This document shows positions 54,589 through 63,884 of a stretch of DNA of 64,000 nt, one piece after another (the stretch's first letter is position 1; the number at the start of each line of letters is the position of its first letter). The notes beneath the pieces are model-generated. The model was not told the origin of the DNA. It did not search any database and was given only the letters and a program-made list of their open reading frames with translations. The position numbers were made by a program, and so were the translations under genes. This stretch comes from Nitrincola alkalisediminis (GTDB taxonomy: Bacteria; Pseudomonadota; Gammaproteobacteria; Pseudomonadales; Balneatricaceae): the NCBI RefSeq assembly GCF_009821115.1, contig NZ_VYTY01000009.1:82432-146431 (forward strand), given 5' to 3'.

Positions 54589-55626
54589 TCAGCTCTTAAC
54601 TTTACTGTTTTTATAGAAGTATGAAAAAAGTCTTGCTTCAGCAGACAAGTAACACTCTCCTAAGTATCTATCAAATTCCTGATTAAAAGATGAAAACTGA
54701 CCAGGTCTGGGAGTAAATTCGCCAAAAGCAAAATCTTTTCTGCTCTTTATAAAATCAATTCGCATAAACGGTGTCAGAATTTCTTTACTGATATGCTTCG
54801 CCGTTTCTAAATGTCTGGCACTAAAACCACTACCAATAAAAGATTTATCTTTATAACGACCTGTGCTCGCTAGGCTGCCATCTGGCATCCACTCGCAATA
54901 TCGAGTTTCATTAGCCCTTTCAACCTCTAGAACAAACCCGACTTCACCGTAAAAACAGTAAAATTTTAAATCCACGGGTGGAACTAATGCACCTTCATCA
55001 AAATCACCAATAAACTCTTCTAACAACCAAGAATCTTTTTTAATAATACCACTTTTCATCAAATCCGAGGCTTTATCTAAAGCATTCTGAACCGAAGAAA
55101 AACTTTCTCCTGTTCGCACTTCAAAAACACCACCTAATTCATCAAAAATAAAAACTCCATGACTAGATGAGCCATTTTCAGGTTTTAAAACCGATCCATT
55201 AATAGGTACTATTTTATTAATCGGTTGATTGTATGCATAGGTCTTTGGTCTTTTCACTCCTAGCTTGTCAATAAATTCATATGCATGTCGCTTATTATTC
55301 AGTTTCCATTCTGGCTGAAAATCAAACAATTGTCTTCTGCGAGTTGCTTGAACAAGCAGCTGTTGAAATGACGATGCATTTTTTAAGGGAATTTTATTTT
55401 GACTTAATAGCCTTGTATTTTTCTCTGTTAGCTCATCAATCCTTAGTAAAGCGACCATTTCTTCTAATACAGATCTACGTACATCACTCGATAGATGCTG
55501 AACAGCAGTAGCAATTTGATTCGATATGATGCTTTTCTGTTCCTTCTCAATCTTTAGCCTTTCATCCGCTCGTGCTAGTGCGGATAAAAGTTCATCAACC
55601 CGATTTTTGCTCAAATAACACCCCAC
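54589..55626 (-). CDS. TupA-like ATP-grasp ligase, copy B
   Basis: This 345-aa protein has the same layout as its neighbour: an N-terminal helical region, then VLKPENGSSSHGVFIF, DSWLLEEFI, VDLKFYCFYGEVGFVLEVER and FMRIDFIKSRKDFAFGEFTP followed by GECYLSAEARL. It is clearly paralogous but diverged, so it may use another amino acid. The start is uncertain: a GTG at 55626 overlaps the glycosyltransferase end by 16 bases, and a TTG at 55614 with GGGGTG upstream is also possible. Confidence 0.84.
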   Translation of the reverse strand: MGCYLSKNRVDELLSALARADERLKIEKEQKSIISNQIATAVQHLSSDVRRSVLEEMVALLRIDELTEKNTRLLSQNKIPLKNASSFQQLLVQATRRRQLFDFQPEWKLNNKRHAYEFIDKLGVKRPKTYAYNQPINKIVPINGSVLKPENGSSSHGVFIFDELGGVFEVRTGESFSSVQNALDKASDLMKSGIIKKDSWLLEEFIGDFDEGALVPPVDLKFYCFYGEVGFVLEVERANETRYCEWMPDGSLASTGRYKDKSFIGSGFSARHLETAKHISKEILTPFMRIDFIKSRKDFAFGEFTPRPGQFSSFNQEFDRYLGECYLSAEARLFSYFYKNSKVKS

Positions 55627-57662
55627 ATTTTGAATCCAATAAAATCAGGATACCCATCAAGTGGGTAATCAATCAGACTTTTATCTGTTATTCTATACTC
55701 ATTACACTCAACAATTTGTCCCATGACAACGGGCTCAACTTTACCCTGTTCAAGTTGCTCAAAGTAAAGTGTGCACAAGGACTCTGGAGCTTTATGGAAG
55801 CTAGGCCAATGAAAAAGGGCAACTTTTTGCTTGGGGTTTGTAGCTAAGTGTTTCACTACTTTTTTGCAGTCCTCCAACCGTGAAAAATCACCTGCAATCA
55901 CAATATCGAATTTTAATGGGTCATCAGATCTCTCAAACATACTACGAGGAGCTGGAAATGCCCGATTTTTTTTTGCATCATTGATTTTTAATTTTTCATT
56001 TGATGCATGCCACCAAGCACAAATTTCTCGATATATGTGTCGAAGTCCAAAGTAAACTGTTCTAACATGAGTTGCCTTAGTACGCGTCAAGGAGGACTCC
56101 TCATCAAGCGCAAACGCAAGAGGGGTATCATCAAAAATCTTTGCAAAGGCTTTTTTGCCGTAGTGGGCCTGCATTCTCCAAATATATTCTGTATCACCAC
56201 CTATGCGAACATGATCCCATTCACCAATCGTGTCTAATACATCTCTATGAAACATAAAAGAAGACTGACTCCAGTGGGTTAAACAGTTATTAGGGCGCCA
56301 ATTCTGTGTAAACAGGAGGTTTTGCTGAGCTCGAATCCAATGTGCAGAGCAACCCTTAACTTCGGGATGCGTTTCTAAGAACGCAACTTGTGTTGCTATT
56401 TTTTGCGGGTGGGACCAGTCATCACTATCGTGCGTTGTTAAGAGCTCCCCAGTAGCAAACTTTAAACCAAAGTTACGTGCAGCATAAGCACCACCATTCA
56501 CTGGCGGCTGTATGGCTTTAATGCGAGGGTCTTCTTTCTCTAAAGCCTTAAGAATCTCAAATGTGTTATCTGGAGAGCAATCATCAACCGCAATAATCTC
56601 AATATTGTCATACGATTGCTCGAGCAAGGACTCAATTGCAATGCGCACTTGCTCGCCTGCACTGTATATTGGCATGATTATTGAGACTTTCTTACTTCCT
56701 TTAATTACTGGAAGAGGTTCACCTCGAACATTTGCAATAGATAATGGCTTAGTTTCATCCTTAATACGTATTTTACTAAACCCATGAATCGATAATGCGT
56801 GGTTGATCATTTCCAATCGGTCAATATCACGATCCAAAGAGTTTGACAATGCAAAATGAGCATCTGCATCCTTAGGGTGCAAATCAACATACGCTTTAAG
56901 TACTTGATACGCGTCTTTAGGACGCCCTAAGCTCATTAGACAAAAAAAGCTAAGATATACTGTTTCCTTACGAGATTTGTTTGCGGCAACTAGCCCCTGC
57001 ATTTCGCAAGCAAATTCTAATGCCTTCTCTATTTCCCCACAAAAATACAACCAACGTGCTGTGTGCCACATTGCCCACCAGCGCGACTCTTCTTTTGAAT
57101 CTGTGTCCTTATATACTTTTTCAAGCTCTTTTAAAGCCGAAATAGAGTGTCCATTCCATAATTGAACAGATAAATTATTGGTAAGGTTTGATTCAGCCCC
57201 CTTAATTTTATATCCTTTTCGTTTACCTTCTTTCAAATAATGAACCAGAGGATTCTGATTTACATCTAAGGCGTAGTTCTGTAAATAAAAAGTTGTATCA
57301 AAACGCTTACATGGGTTAAATCCAAGCCGCCAACCAATGACCATATAGTGTAGGATTGGATCAACCCCCTTTGGTAAAAACTCTCTATATTCCTCTCTGT
57401 ACCATTTCCCATTGACTAATTTTGACTTTTTAATAAGCGCATAGTCATTTTCAAGATCTATAGGAAAAGAATACATACTCCGCAAAAGCAAATGTATATC
57501 GTCTGCACGCACATTTGATCTCATCGCCGCAAACGAGAAGTTAGTATATGAGTATTTAAAGGATGGAAGCTCAATGACAGATTGAGTGTAGCTGTTCAAT
57601 GCTTTCGTGTACTCACCCTGTCTATAATACAAATTCCCTTCAGAAAAGCTACATTTTGTCAT
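55611..57662 (-). CDS. GT2 glycosyltransferase with TPR and WYL-YPDV modules
   Basis: This is a 683-aa protein. A TPR-like N-terminus (NLYYRQGEYTKALNSYTQSV) is followed by two module units (VNGKWYREEYREFLPKGVDP; FDTTFYLQNYALDVNQNP with LVHYLKEGKRKGY), more TPR-like helices (about 185-290) and a GT2 domain (about 325-560). The GT2 motifs are VSIIMPIYSAGEQVRIAIES, IIAVDDCSPDNT, DSDDWSHPQK and GGDTEYIWRM. The C-terminal ~100 residues are an unknown domain. The architecture parallels the 811-aa enzyme at 41,607. It lies 50 bases after the glmU-like gene and opens the group with the two ATP-grasp ligases. Confidence 0.9.
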   Translation of the reverse strand: MTKCSFSEGNLYYRQGEYTKALNSYTQSVIELPSFKYSYTNFSFAAMRSNVRADDIHLLLRSMYSFPIDLENDYALIKKSKLVNGKWYREEYREFLPKGVDPILHYMVIGWRLGFNPCKRFDTTFYLQNYALDVNQNPLVHYLKEGKRKGYKIKGAESNLTNNLSVQLWNGHSISALKELEKVYKDTDSKEESRWWAMWHTARWLYFCGEIEKALEFACEMQGLVAANKSRKETVYLSFFCLMSLGRPKDAYQVLKAYVDLHPKDADAHFALSNSLDRDIDRLEMINHALSIHGFSKIRIKDETKPLSIANVRGEPLPVIKGSKKVSIIMPIYSAGEQVRIAIESLLEQSYDNIEIIAVDDCSPDNTFEILKALEKEDPRIKAIQPPVNGGAYAARNFGLKFATGELLTTHDSDDWSHPQKIATQVAFLETHPEVKGCSAHWIRAQQNLLFTQNWRPNNCLTHWSQSSFMFHRDVLDTIGEWDHVRIGGDTEYIWRMQAHYGKKAFAKIFDDTPLAFALDEESSLTRTKATHVRTVYFGLRHIYREICAWWHASNEKLKINDAKKNRAFPAPRSMFERSDDPLKFDIVIAGDFSRLEDCKKVVKHLATNPKQKVALFHWPSFHKAPESLCTLYFEQLEQGKVEPVVMGQIVECNEYRITDKSLIDYPLDGYPDFIGFKMWGVI

Positions 57663-57712
57663 TTTAAAACTCTTTTTTCATTTAATTACAAGGTATTACT
57701 GGTAGCGAAGAT

Positions 57713-58432
57713 TTAATCATCCAGTCGCTGTTCAAGACTTGCCAACTGCTCAAGCGTATTGACACCCTCGACCTCTTCCGCTGATAAGGCCCGCTGAGCG
57801 TGAATAGGTATACCCTGCTCTTTAGCAATTGAGATGATATCTGTTAAATAATACTCCCCTTGAGCATTATTTGCGGATAGTTTCGGCAACCAGGACTTGA
57901 GCAAACTCGCTGGTAAAGTCATGATTCCGGTATTGACCTCACGTACTAACTTCTGTTCGTCATTCGCATCTTTTTCCTCTACAATCGCAACCACTTCGCC
58001 GCTGCTATTTCTAAGGACTCGTCCATATCCTTTCGGATTATCCAAGACGACGGTTAACAACCCAACACTCGGAACAGTCGCGCATGTGAGCAACTGATTA
58101 AGTGTGATCGCAGAAATGAGTGGGACATCACCATACAGAATTAAAGCCTGACTGTGTTCATTGACCAGAGGCATCGCTTGAGCAACTGCATGACCTGTTC
58201 CTAATTGCTCGTGTTGTGACGCAAACTGAATACCTTCATCCTTGACAACTGCTTTAACTTGATCGGCACCATAGCCAACAACAAGGTGAATTTGGCGTGG
58301 ATTTAGTTTTTTTGCGCTCTCTATAACCCATTGTATCAAGGGTTTACTCTTGAGAGGATGAAGTACTTTCGGCAAGGCTGATTGCATACGACTGCCTTTA
58401 CCCGCCGCTAAAATAATCACTTCTAATGACAT
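57713..58432 (-). CDS. GlmU-like uridylyltransferase lacking the acetyltransferase half
   Basis: This is a 239-aa protein. It covers the N-terminal pyrophosphorylase half of GlmU: VIILAAGKGSRMQSALPKVL, HEQLGTGHAVAQAM, ILYGDVPLI, GYGRVLRNSSGEVVAIVEEK and NAQGEYYLTDII. It stops with TAA at the point where the left-handed beta-helix acetyltransferase domain of a full GlmU (about 455 aa) would begin. No in-frame continuation is seen. It could therefore make UDP-GlcNAc from GlcNAc-1-P but not acetylate GlcN-1-P. It is either a paralog for the polysaccharide locus or needs a separate acetyltransferase. The glmS gene starts the cluster 24 bases upstream. Confidence 0.88.
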   Translation of the reverse strand: MSLEVIILAAGKGSRMQSALPKVLHPLKSKPLIQWVIESAKKLNPRQIHLVVGYGADQVKAVVKDEGIQFASQHEQLGTGHAVAQAMPLVNEHSQALILYGDVPLISAITLNQLLTCATVPSVGLLTVVLDNPKGYGRVLRNSSGEVVAIVEEKDANDEQKLVREVNTGIMTLPASLLKSWLPKLSANNAQGEYYLTDIISIAKEQGIPIHAQRALSAEEVEGVNTLEQLASLEQRLDD

Positions 58433-58456
58433 ATTAAAATCCCTGCAAACACTGAC

Positions 58457-60286
58457 TCACTCGACGGTGACGCTTTTAGCTAAATTACGAGGTTTGTCGA
58501 CATCTGTTCCTTTTACTAAAGCGACATGATAAGCCAAGAGCTGAAGAGCCACAACATGCAATACTGGAGACAAAAGGCCATAGTGCTCCGGCATTTTTAA
58601 AACTACTATCCCTTCACTGGAGTCTATTGCCGTATCTGCATCTGCAAACACATACAGAACACCGCCACGGGCACTCACCTCTTGCATGTTGGCTTTTAGT
58701 TTATCAAGCAAGCTGTCATTAGGGGCAACGATTACAACAGGCATATTGGCATCTACAAGTGCTAAAGGCCCATGTTTCAACTCACCTGCTGGATAGGCCT
58801 CAGCATGAATGTATGAAATTTCCTTTAGCTTTAATGCTCCTTCTAATGCAATCGGATAGTGATACCCACGCCCTAAAAATAATGCGTGGTGTTTATCGGC
58901 AAAATGCCCGGACCAATTTTTAATTTCTGGCTCTAATGCCAATACTTTTTCAACGGCGAGAGGCAAGTGCAGCAACTCTTGTAAGTATTGTTGTTCTGAG
59001 TCAGCGCACAAACGCCCATGTTTCTTTGCTAAAACTAAGGTTAATACAAACAACGTCGCCAATTGTGTAGTAAAAGCTTTAGTGGATGCAACGCCTATTT
59101 CTGGACCCGCTCGAGTAATGAAGCGTAACGCCGTTTCACGCACGATAGCAGATTCAGGAACGTTACAGATTGCTAAGGTAAATTTATGACCAAGCGCTTT
59201 GGCCTCTTGTAAAGCCGCTAACGTATCAGCCGTTTCACCGGATTGTGAGATTACAACCACTAACTGATTAGGATTCGCTACGGTCTTTCGGTAACGGTAC
59301 TCGCTGGCAATTTCAACACTACAGGGAATGCCGACTAAGTCCTCAATCCAGTATTTAGCAGTCATACCGGCATAACTTGATGTTCCACAGGCAACAATTA
59401 ACACAGAATCAACCTGAGAAAAGATGTCAGCCGCCTGAGCGCCAAATAAACCCGGATCTAGCTGCGCCATACCACTGAGCATTTCTAAGGTATTGCCTAA
59501 CGCTTGTGGCTGTTCGAACATCTCTTTTTGCATAAAGTGCTGATATGGTCCCAACTCTACTGCACTGGCTGAAAGCTGTGACAAGGTTTCTGTGCGCTCG
59601 ACTGTTTTGCCCTTCGCATCATGGATCTCTAGCAGGTTTTGCTGAATACGAACAATGTCACCGTTCTCCAAATAGATCAAACGACGAGTCACACTGATCA
59701 AAGCAGACGCATCAGAAGCGGCATAGATGCCATTATCAGCGATTCCGAGCATTAAGGGAGACCCTTCACGTGCCACGATCAGTTGATCAGGAAAATCTTG
59801 ATGAATAATGGCCAATGCATAAGCACCCTTCACTTGAGTTAAGGCCACTTGAACAGCCATCAATAGATCTGGATGGGATTTTAATTGATACTCGATTAGA
59901 TGCGCGACAGTTTCAGTGTCCGTATCCGAAGTAAACTCATAACCTAAGGCTTGAAGTTGCGCTTTTAATTCCGCATAGTTTTCGATGATACCGTTATGCA
60001 CTAAGGCCAGTTTGCCAGAGATATGCGGATGCGCATTACGCTCGGCAGGAACACCATGAGTTGCCCAGCGTGTATGGGCTATGCCTAAAGCCCCCTGAGC
60101 TTTTTGTGCTTGGGTTAATGCTTCTAATTCTGCAACACGCCCCAGCGCTCTATACCGCTGGGGTTCTCTTTCACCTAGTACCGCTAAACCCGCTGAGTCA
60201 TATCCACGATACTCTAGTTGTTTCAATCCACTGATTAAAAAATCAATACTGTCGACCGATGCATTGGCCGCAACAATTCCACACAT
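58457..60286 (-). CDS. glmS: Glutamine-fructose-6-phosphate aminotransferase GlmS
   Basis: This 609-aa enzyme makes glucosamine-6-phosphate. It has an N-terminal Ntn amidotransferase domain starting [10 protein letters not shown], with catalytic Cys2, then two SIS sugar isomerase domains ([37 protein letters not shown]) and the C-terminal [12 protein letters not shown]. The length is standard. It lies between glmM and the GlmU-like gene, forming a complete hexosamine-1-phosphate set. Confidence 0.97.
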   Translation of the reverse strand: MCGIVAANASVDSIDFLISGLKQLEYRGYDSAGLAVLGEREPQRYRALGRVAELEALTQAQKAQGALGIAHTRWATHGVPAERNAHPHISGKLALVHNGIIENYAELKAQLQALGYEFTSDTDTETVAHLIEYQLKSHPDLLMAVQVALTQVKGAYALAIIHQDFPDQLIVAREGSPLMLGIADNGIYAASDASALISVTRRLIYLENGDIVRIQQNLLEIHDAKGKTVERTETLSQLSASAVELGPYQHFMQKEMFEQPQALGNTLEMLSGMAQLDPGLFGAQAADIFSQVDSVLIVACGTSSYAGMTAKYWIEDLVGIPCSVEIASEYRYRKTVANPNQLVVVISQSGETADTLAALQEAKALGHKFTLAICNVPESAIVRETALRFITRAGPEIGVASTKAFTTQLATLFVLTLVLAKKHGRLCADSEQQYLQELLHLPLAVEKVLALEPEIKNWSGHFADKHHALFLGRGYHYPIALEGALKLKEISYIHAEAYPAGELKHGPLALVDANMPVVIVAPNDSLLDKLKANMQEVSARGGVLYVFADADTAIDSSEGIVVLKMPEHYGLLSPVLHVVALQLLAYHVALVKGTDVDKPRNLAKSVTVE

Positions 60287-60338
60287 GTTTAAATTCCTTT
60301 AGAAAACACATCAAGTATAAAAATGAAACAGCTTTACA

Positions 60339-61670
60339 TTACACTAACATTTCAACCAACGCTTCAGCGCAGTCTTGTGCTGTTTCTCTGCAGGTCGCCT
60401 CGACCATTACTCGAATCAAAGGCTCTGTACCTGACTTTCTTAATAGCACTCGCCCATTTTGACCTAAACGATTCTCAATACTCACTAACCGTTCACGCAT
60501 AGGGCGTGTGTCGAGAGGATTAATACCGGTGTCTTGGTATTTTACGTTAATTAATACTTGAGGCAGTTTTTGCATACCTTGCTTCAAAACCGCTAAAGAG
60601 GCTTGTTGCTCAACCATTAATGCCAATACACGCAGCGATGCCACTATTGCATCACCTGTTTGAGCATAATCTAGCAAAAGAATATGACCAGACCCCTCGC
60701 CTCCAATACGCCAGCCTGTTTTACTTAGCTGCTCCATCACATAACGATCACCTACATTGGCACGGACAAACGGAATCTTAAGTGATTGCAATGCCAACTC
60801 TAAACCAAAATTTGCCATCAGCGTGCCCACAACTCCCCCCTCGTACCCCTTTCTTTGGGCATCCCGAGCCAGTATCCAGAGAATCTCATCACCGTCTACA
60901 ACAGCTCCAGTATGGTCAACTAGCATAATACGGTCTGCATCACCGTCAACAGCAAGGCCGATATCCGCTTGATGATTCTTCACCGCCTCAACAAGACTGG
61001 ATAATGAGGTTGCGCCACACTGCGCATTGATATTGATACCATTTGGTTGATCATGAATACTGATAACTTGGGCACCCAGCTCACGGTACACCTTAGCAGC
61101 AATTTTATAAGCGGCGCCATTGGCACTGTCCACAACGATTTTTAAGCCCGTCAGTTGTAAATGGCTCGGGAAACTGCGCTTACAGTATTCGATATAGCGC
61201 CCAGCGGCGTCTTCGATACGGCGAGCTTTGCCTAAATGTTCCGATGCCACACACTCTATGCCATGCTCAAGTGCATGTTGCAGCATCTTCTCAATCGCTT
61301 TTTGCTGTGCATCCGATAACTTTGATCCCTCGTTAGAGAAAAACTTAATACCGTTGTCGTAATAAGGATTGTGTGACGCACTAATTACCACCCCAGCATC
61401 CGCACGGAAGGTAGAGGTTAAGTAAGCCACTGCTGGTGTGGGTAAAGGGCCTGCTAGAGCGATATTGACACCCGCAGCGGATAAACCCGATTCCAGCGCA
61501 GATTCGATCATATAACCACTGGCGCGCGTATCTTTGCCAATTAGAATTTCTTGAGTGCCCTCTGCACCTAAAACTTTGCCCGCAGCCCATCCAAGTTTCA
61601 TGATAAAGTCTGGTGTCATCGGGAATTGGCCTACAAAGCCACGGATACCGTCGGTGCCAAAATACTGCAT
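60339..61670 (-). CDS. glmM: Phosphoglucosamine mutase GlmM
   Basis: This 443-aa enzyme converts GlcN-6-P to GlcN-1-P. It begins [11 protein letters not shown] and has the phosphoserine loop [18 protein letters not shown], the metal loop [13 protein letters not shown] and the sugar-phosphate loop GEGSGH, with the C-terminal [16 protein letters not shown]. It is the first of the glmM-glmS-glmU-like set, 52 bases upstream of glmS. Confidence 0.97.
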   Translation of the reverse strand: MQYFGTDGIRGFVGQFPMTPDFIMKLGWAAGKVLGAEGTQEILIGKDTRASGYMIESALESGLSAAGVNIALAGPLPTPAVAYLTSTFRADAGVVISASHNPYYDNGIKFFSNEGSKLSDAQQKAIEKMLQHALEHGIECVASEHLGKARRIEDAAGRYIEYCKRSFPSHLQLTGLKIVVDSANGAAYKIAAKVYRELGAQVISIHDQPNGININAQCGATSLSSLVEAVKNHQADIGLAVDGDADRIMLVDHTGAVVDGDEILWILARDAQRKGYEGGVVGTLMANFGLELALQSLKIPFVRANVGDRYVMEQLSKTGWRIGGEGSGHILLLDYAQTGDAIVASLRVLALMVEQQASLAVLKQGMQKLPQVLINVKYQDTGINPLDTRPMRERLVSIENRLGQNGRVLLRKSGTEPLIRVMVEATCRETAQDCAEALVEMLV

Positions 61671-61710
61671 GGTTCATCCTTTAGGGGTTTAATACAGAAA
61701 CAATAAGACT

Positions 61711-61732
61711 AAGAGCGCTAATTAGCGCTCTT
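61711..61732 (-). terminator. Perfect 22-bp palindrome, weak terminator or attenuator
   Basis: AAGAGCGCTAATTAGCGCTCTT is a perfect palindrome overlapping the stop of the methyltransferase gene. On the minus strand it is followed by AGTCTTATTGTTTC, only weakly T-rich. It could lower transcription into glmM or protect mRNA ends. It is not a classic terminator. Confidence 0.45.
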
Positions 61733-62603
61733 CAGGAAGGGAGAAATCTAAGCCTAGGGATTTTTCAGAAAAAGGCACAGTTGTATCAATTACAGCTAAG
61801 TCTTTTTCTTTAGTAACAATTAAAGCTTTTGTTCTGGATTTAGTTAAACGCCCTAGGCCTTTCTCTAAGGAATAATATTCTAAATCAAATTCATAGGCTT
61901 CCGCCCAGTGATGGCAAATGTCTTTCTCTTCTTGACGAATTGTATCATCCATCCAGATCTCTGCATTTGGCGCTAACTTTTCAACCACGGCGGGTAATGC
62001 TGGATAACGACTGTAAAGGCAGGTGGCGCCTGGCGGTCCATCTACCCATAGCAAATCGACATTCCTAATACCTTCTAAAGATGATTGCGCATACCAGTAA
62101 GAAGGCTTCTCAGCATCCGCTGGGTTTAAGTGATCTGCATGCCATGGCTCTAGCGCATTAATCCGTAGATCGACCCACTTTTCTAACTTTTCAGCTTTTA
62201 AGGTAGCCAAAGTCTGCGCACCGTAATGATCACTATGTTCTATTGAAAAGAGCTTACCTTTGCCATTTTGACTTAAAGCATCTGCAATCACTAAAGTTGA
62301 CGCACCACTGCCAAACTCAACAATCGCATTAGGCTTAACATCCATTATATGTGAATGTAAACGAACAAGAACATCTGGGGATGTCGCCCATCCTCGCAAA
62401 GGGGGCAATTGTCCTTTGATATTTAAACGACGTTGTAGCCAAGATAGGCTCTCAAGTTGTTCATATAAACAATTCTGAACAACTATCAAGTCTCGTGTTA
62501 ATTTATCAGCGTTTGCTTTTACTGTTTTTAACAATTCATTTTTAACATTTAAAATCTGGTTCTCAATAGATTTGATCTCTTTGTTATCGAATAGTTTTGT
62601 CAT
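61722..62603 (-). CDS. Class I SAM-dependent methyltransferase-like protein
   Basis: This is a 293-aa protein. A helical N-terminus of about 75 residues with coiled-coil character precedes a Rossmann domain. Motif I is in PNAIVEFGSGASTLVIADAL, an acidic motif II in LFSIEHSDHYGAQTL, and LLWVDGPPGATCLYSRYPAL and WMDDTIRQEE follow, typical of O-methyltransferases linked to surface glycans. The acceptor is unknown. It is probably transcribed with glmM, which starts 51 bases downstream beyond a palindrome. The 274-bp AT-rich gap upstream contains no gene. Confidence 0.82.
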   Translation of the reverse strand: MTKLFDNKEIKSIENQILNVKNELLKTVKANADKLTRDLIVVQNCLYEQLESLSWLQRRLNIKGQLPPLRGWATSPDVLVRLHSHIMDVKPNAIVEFGSGASTLVIADALSQNGKGKLFSIEHSDHYGAQTLATLKAEKLEKWVDLRINALEPWHADHLNPADAEKPSYWYAQSSLEGIRNVDLLWVDGPPGATCLYSRYPALPAVVEKLAPNAEIWMDDTIRQEEKDICHHWAEAYEFDLEYYSLEKGLGRLTKSRTKALIVTKEKDLAVIDTTVPFSEKSLGLDFSLPEER

Positions 62604-62877
62604 AATAAAGCCTACTTTTATAGTTATTCAATTCGTAAAGAAAAATTATAAACCTATTAACCCATTAACCCATACAAGACTCGTATTGAGTAAATTCTAC
62701 TCTAGGCAACTCTCTTTACGCTTGCATTTCAATCTACTCAACCACTTTGATCTTAATGCACCTAATTAACACATACCTATATTTTCATAGTTTATTGTTG
62801 TAATAGTTAAAACCTACAAAAATACAAAACGAAAAAATAACGAAAGACTATAAAAGCTTCAAAAAACCCAATCAAAA

Positions 62878-63651
62878 TTAGAAACCAAAAATCTCTTTCA
62901 TAATCAACTTTGTATCATACCTACTTGGAGGATTATGTCCCAATACCGCATCATCATAAAACACAATATTAAAACTATTTTCAGACTTAAAGCCTTCTTG
63001 AAATGAAGTCACGTCAAAAACCCGAAAGAAGTTGAATCTTTTTTGCAAAACACCAACGTGATTTACTAAATGAAACGTATCTGATTTATTTTGGATTATA
63101 AAAACTTTTCCATACCGCCCTGTTAGTTCAGGAGAATATGAGATACGCTCAATAATATCATTATCATTCTCTACTTGATCAGGATAACATATATCAATCA
63201 TAGCAGAGTACAATCTTGGATAAAATTTATTCAAATATATTTGAGGATTAATAGCAACAACCGTACTTTCAGTATAGATATTAGACATTTTTAGGCTCAC
63301 AAAGCCACCAGCAGAAGAACCAAAAAAAACAACATCTTTATTACTAAGCCCACTGTCTTTTACGATCTTTGATACAAGCTGTGAAGCACAACATAGAGCA
63401 TTCGATCTATCGCCTTGGAACCACCCAATGGTTAAATTATTATTCTCATCTATTGTCGGATCATCAAAAAAAACGCAAGAGTATTTTTCAATATAATCAG
63501 GAAACCAGCTATTTCTCTGGAATTGAACATCTCCCTTCGAGCGATCATAAGCCCCTGGAAAAAAGAAAATTATTTTTTCAGGACAGAGTGACTCATGATA
63601 CACATACTTTAACTCACACCCATTAAAGGAAAAACTTTTTACATCCATCAC
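62878..63651 (-). CDS. Alpha/beta-hydrolase-like protein, second copy
   Basis: This 257-aa protein has a nucleophile elbow GSSAGG (in VVFFGSSAGGFVSLKMSNIY), followed by AINPQIYLNKF. A late Asp and His (QNKSDTFHLVNHVGV or LGHNPPSRYDT) may complete a triad. It is distantly similar to the hydrolase at 51,558. Base composition is AT-rich, like the neighbouring intergenic sequence. No signal peptide or membrane segment is seen. It is separated from the methyltransferase gene by a gene-free 274-bp gap, so it may be a single-gene unit. The substrate is unknown. Confidence 0.8.
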   Translation of the reverse strand: MMDVKSFSFNGCELKYVYHESLCPEKIIFFFPGAYDRSKGDVQFQRNSWFPDYIEKYSCVFFDDPTIDENNNLTIGWFQGDRSNALCCASQLVSKIVKDSGLSNKDVVFFGSSAGGFVSLKMSNIYTESTVVAINPQIYLNKFYPRLYSAMIDICYPDQVENDNDIIERISYSPELTGRYGKVFIIQNKSDTFHLVNHVGVLQKRFNFFRVFDVTSFQEGFKSENSFNIVFYDDAVLGHNPPSRYDTKLIMKEIFGF

Positions 63652-63884
63652 AAAGCTCTCACAAATGTTGATTCAGTTACAAAAATTGAAAAAATAATAG
63701 GACCAATTATCTTTTACAAATAATCAAGGAGCTATTGTTGATATCCCTGAGATATTATTTAATTTAAAAACATTTCCTATAACTTCAAAAAACTCAACGT
63801 CAACAACATCTACACCATATCAAATTAAATATGGTGAAGTATTACACCACGACCCATGGAAAAAATCATAAAGCCACGGAAAAA

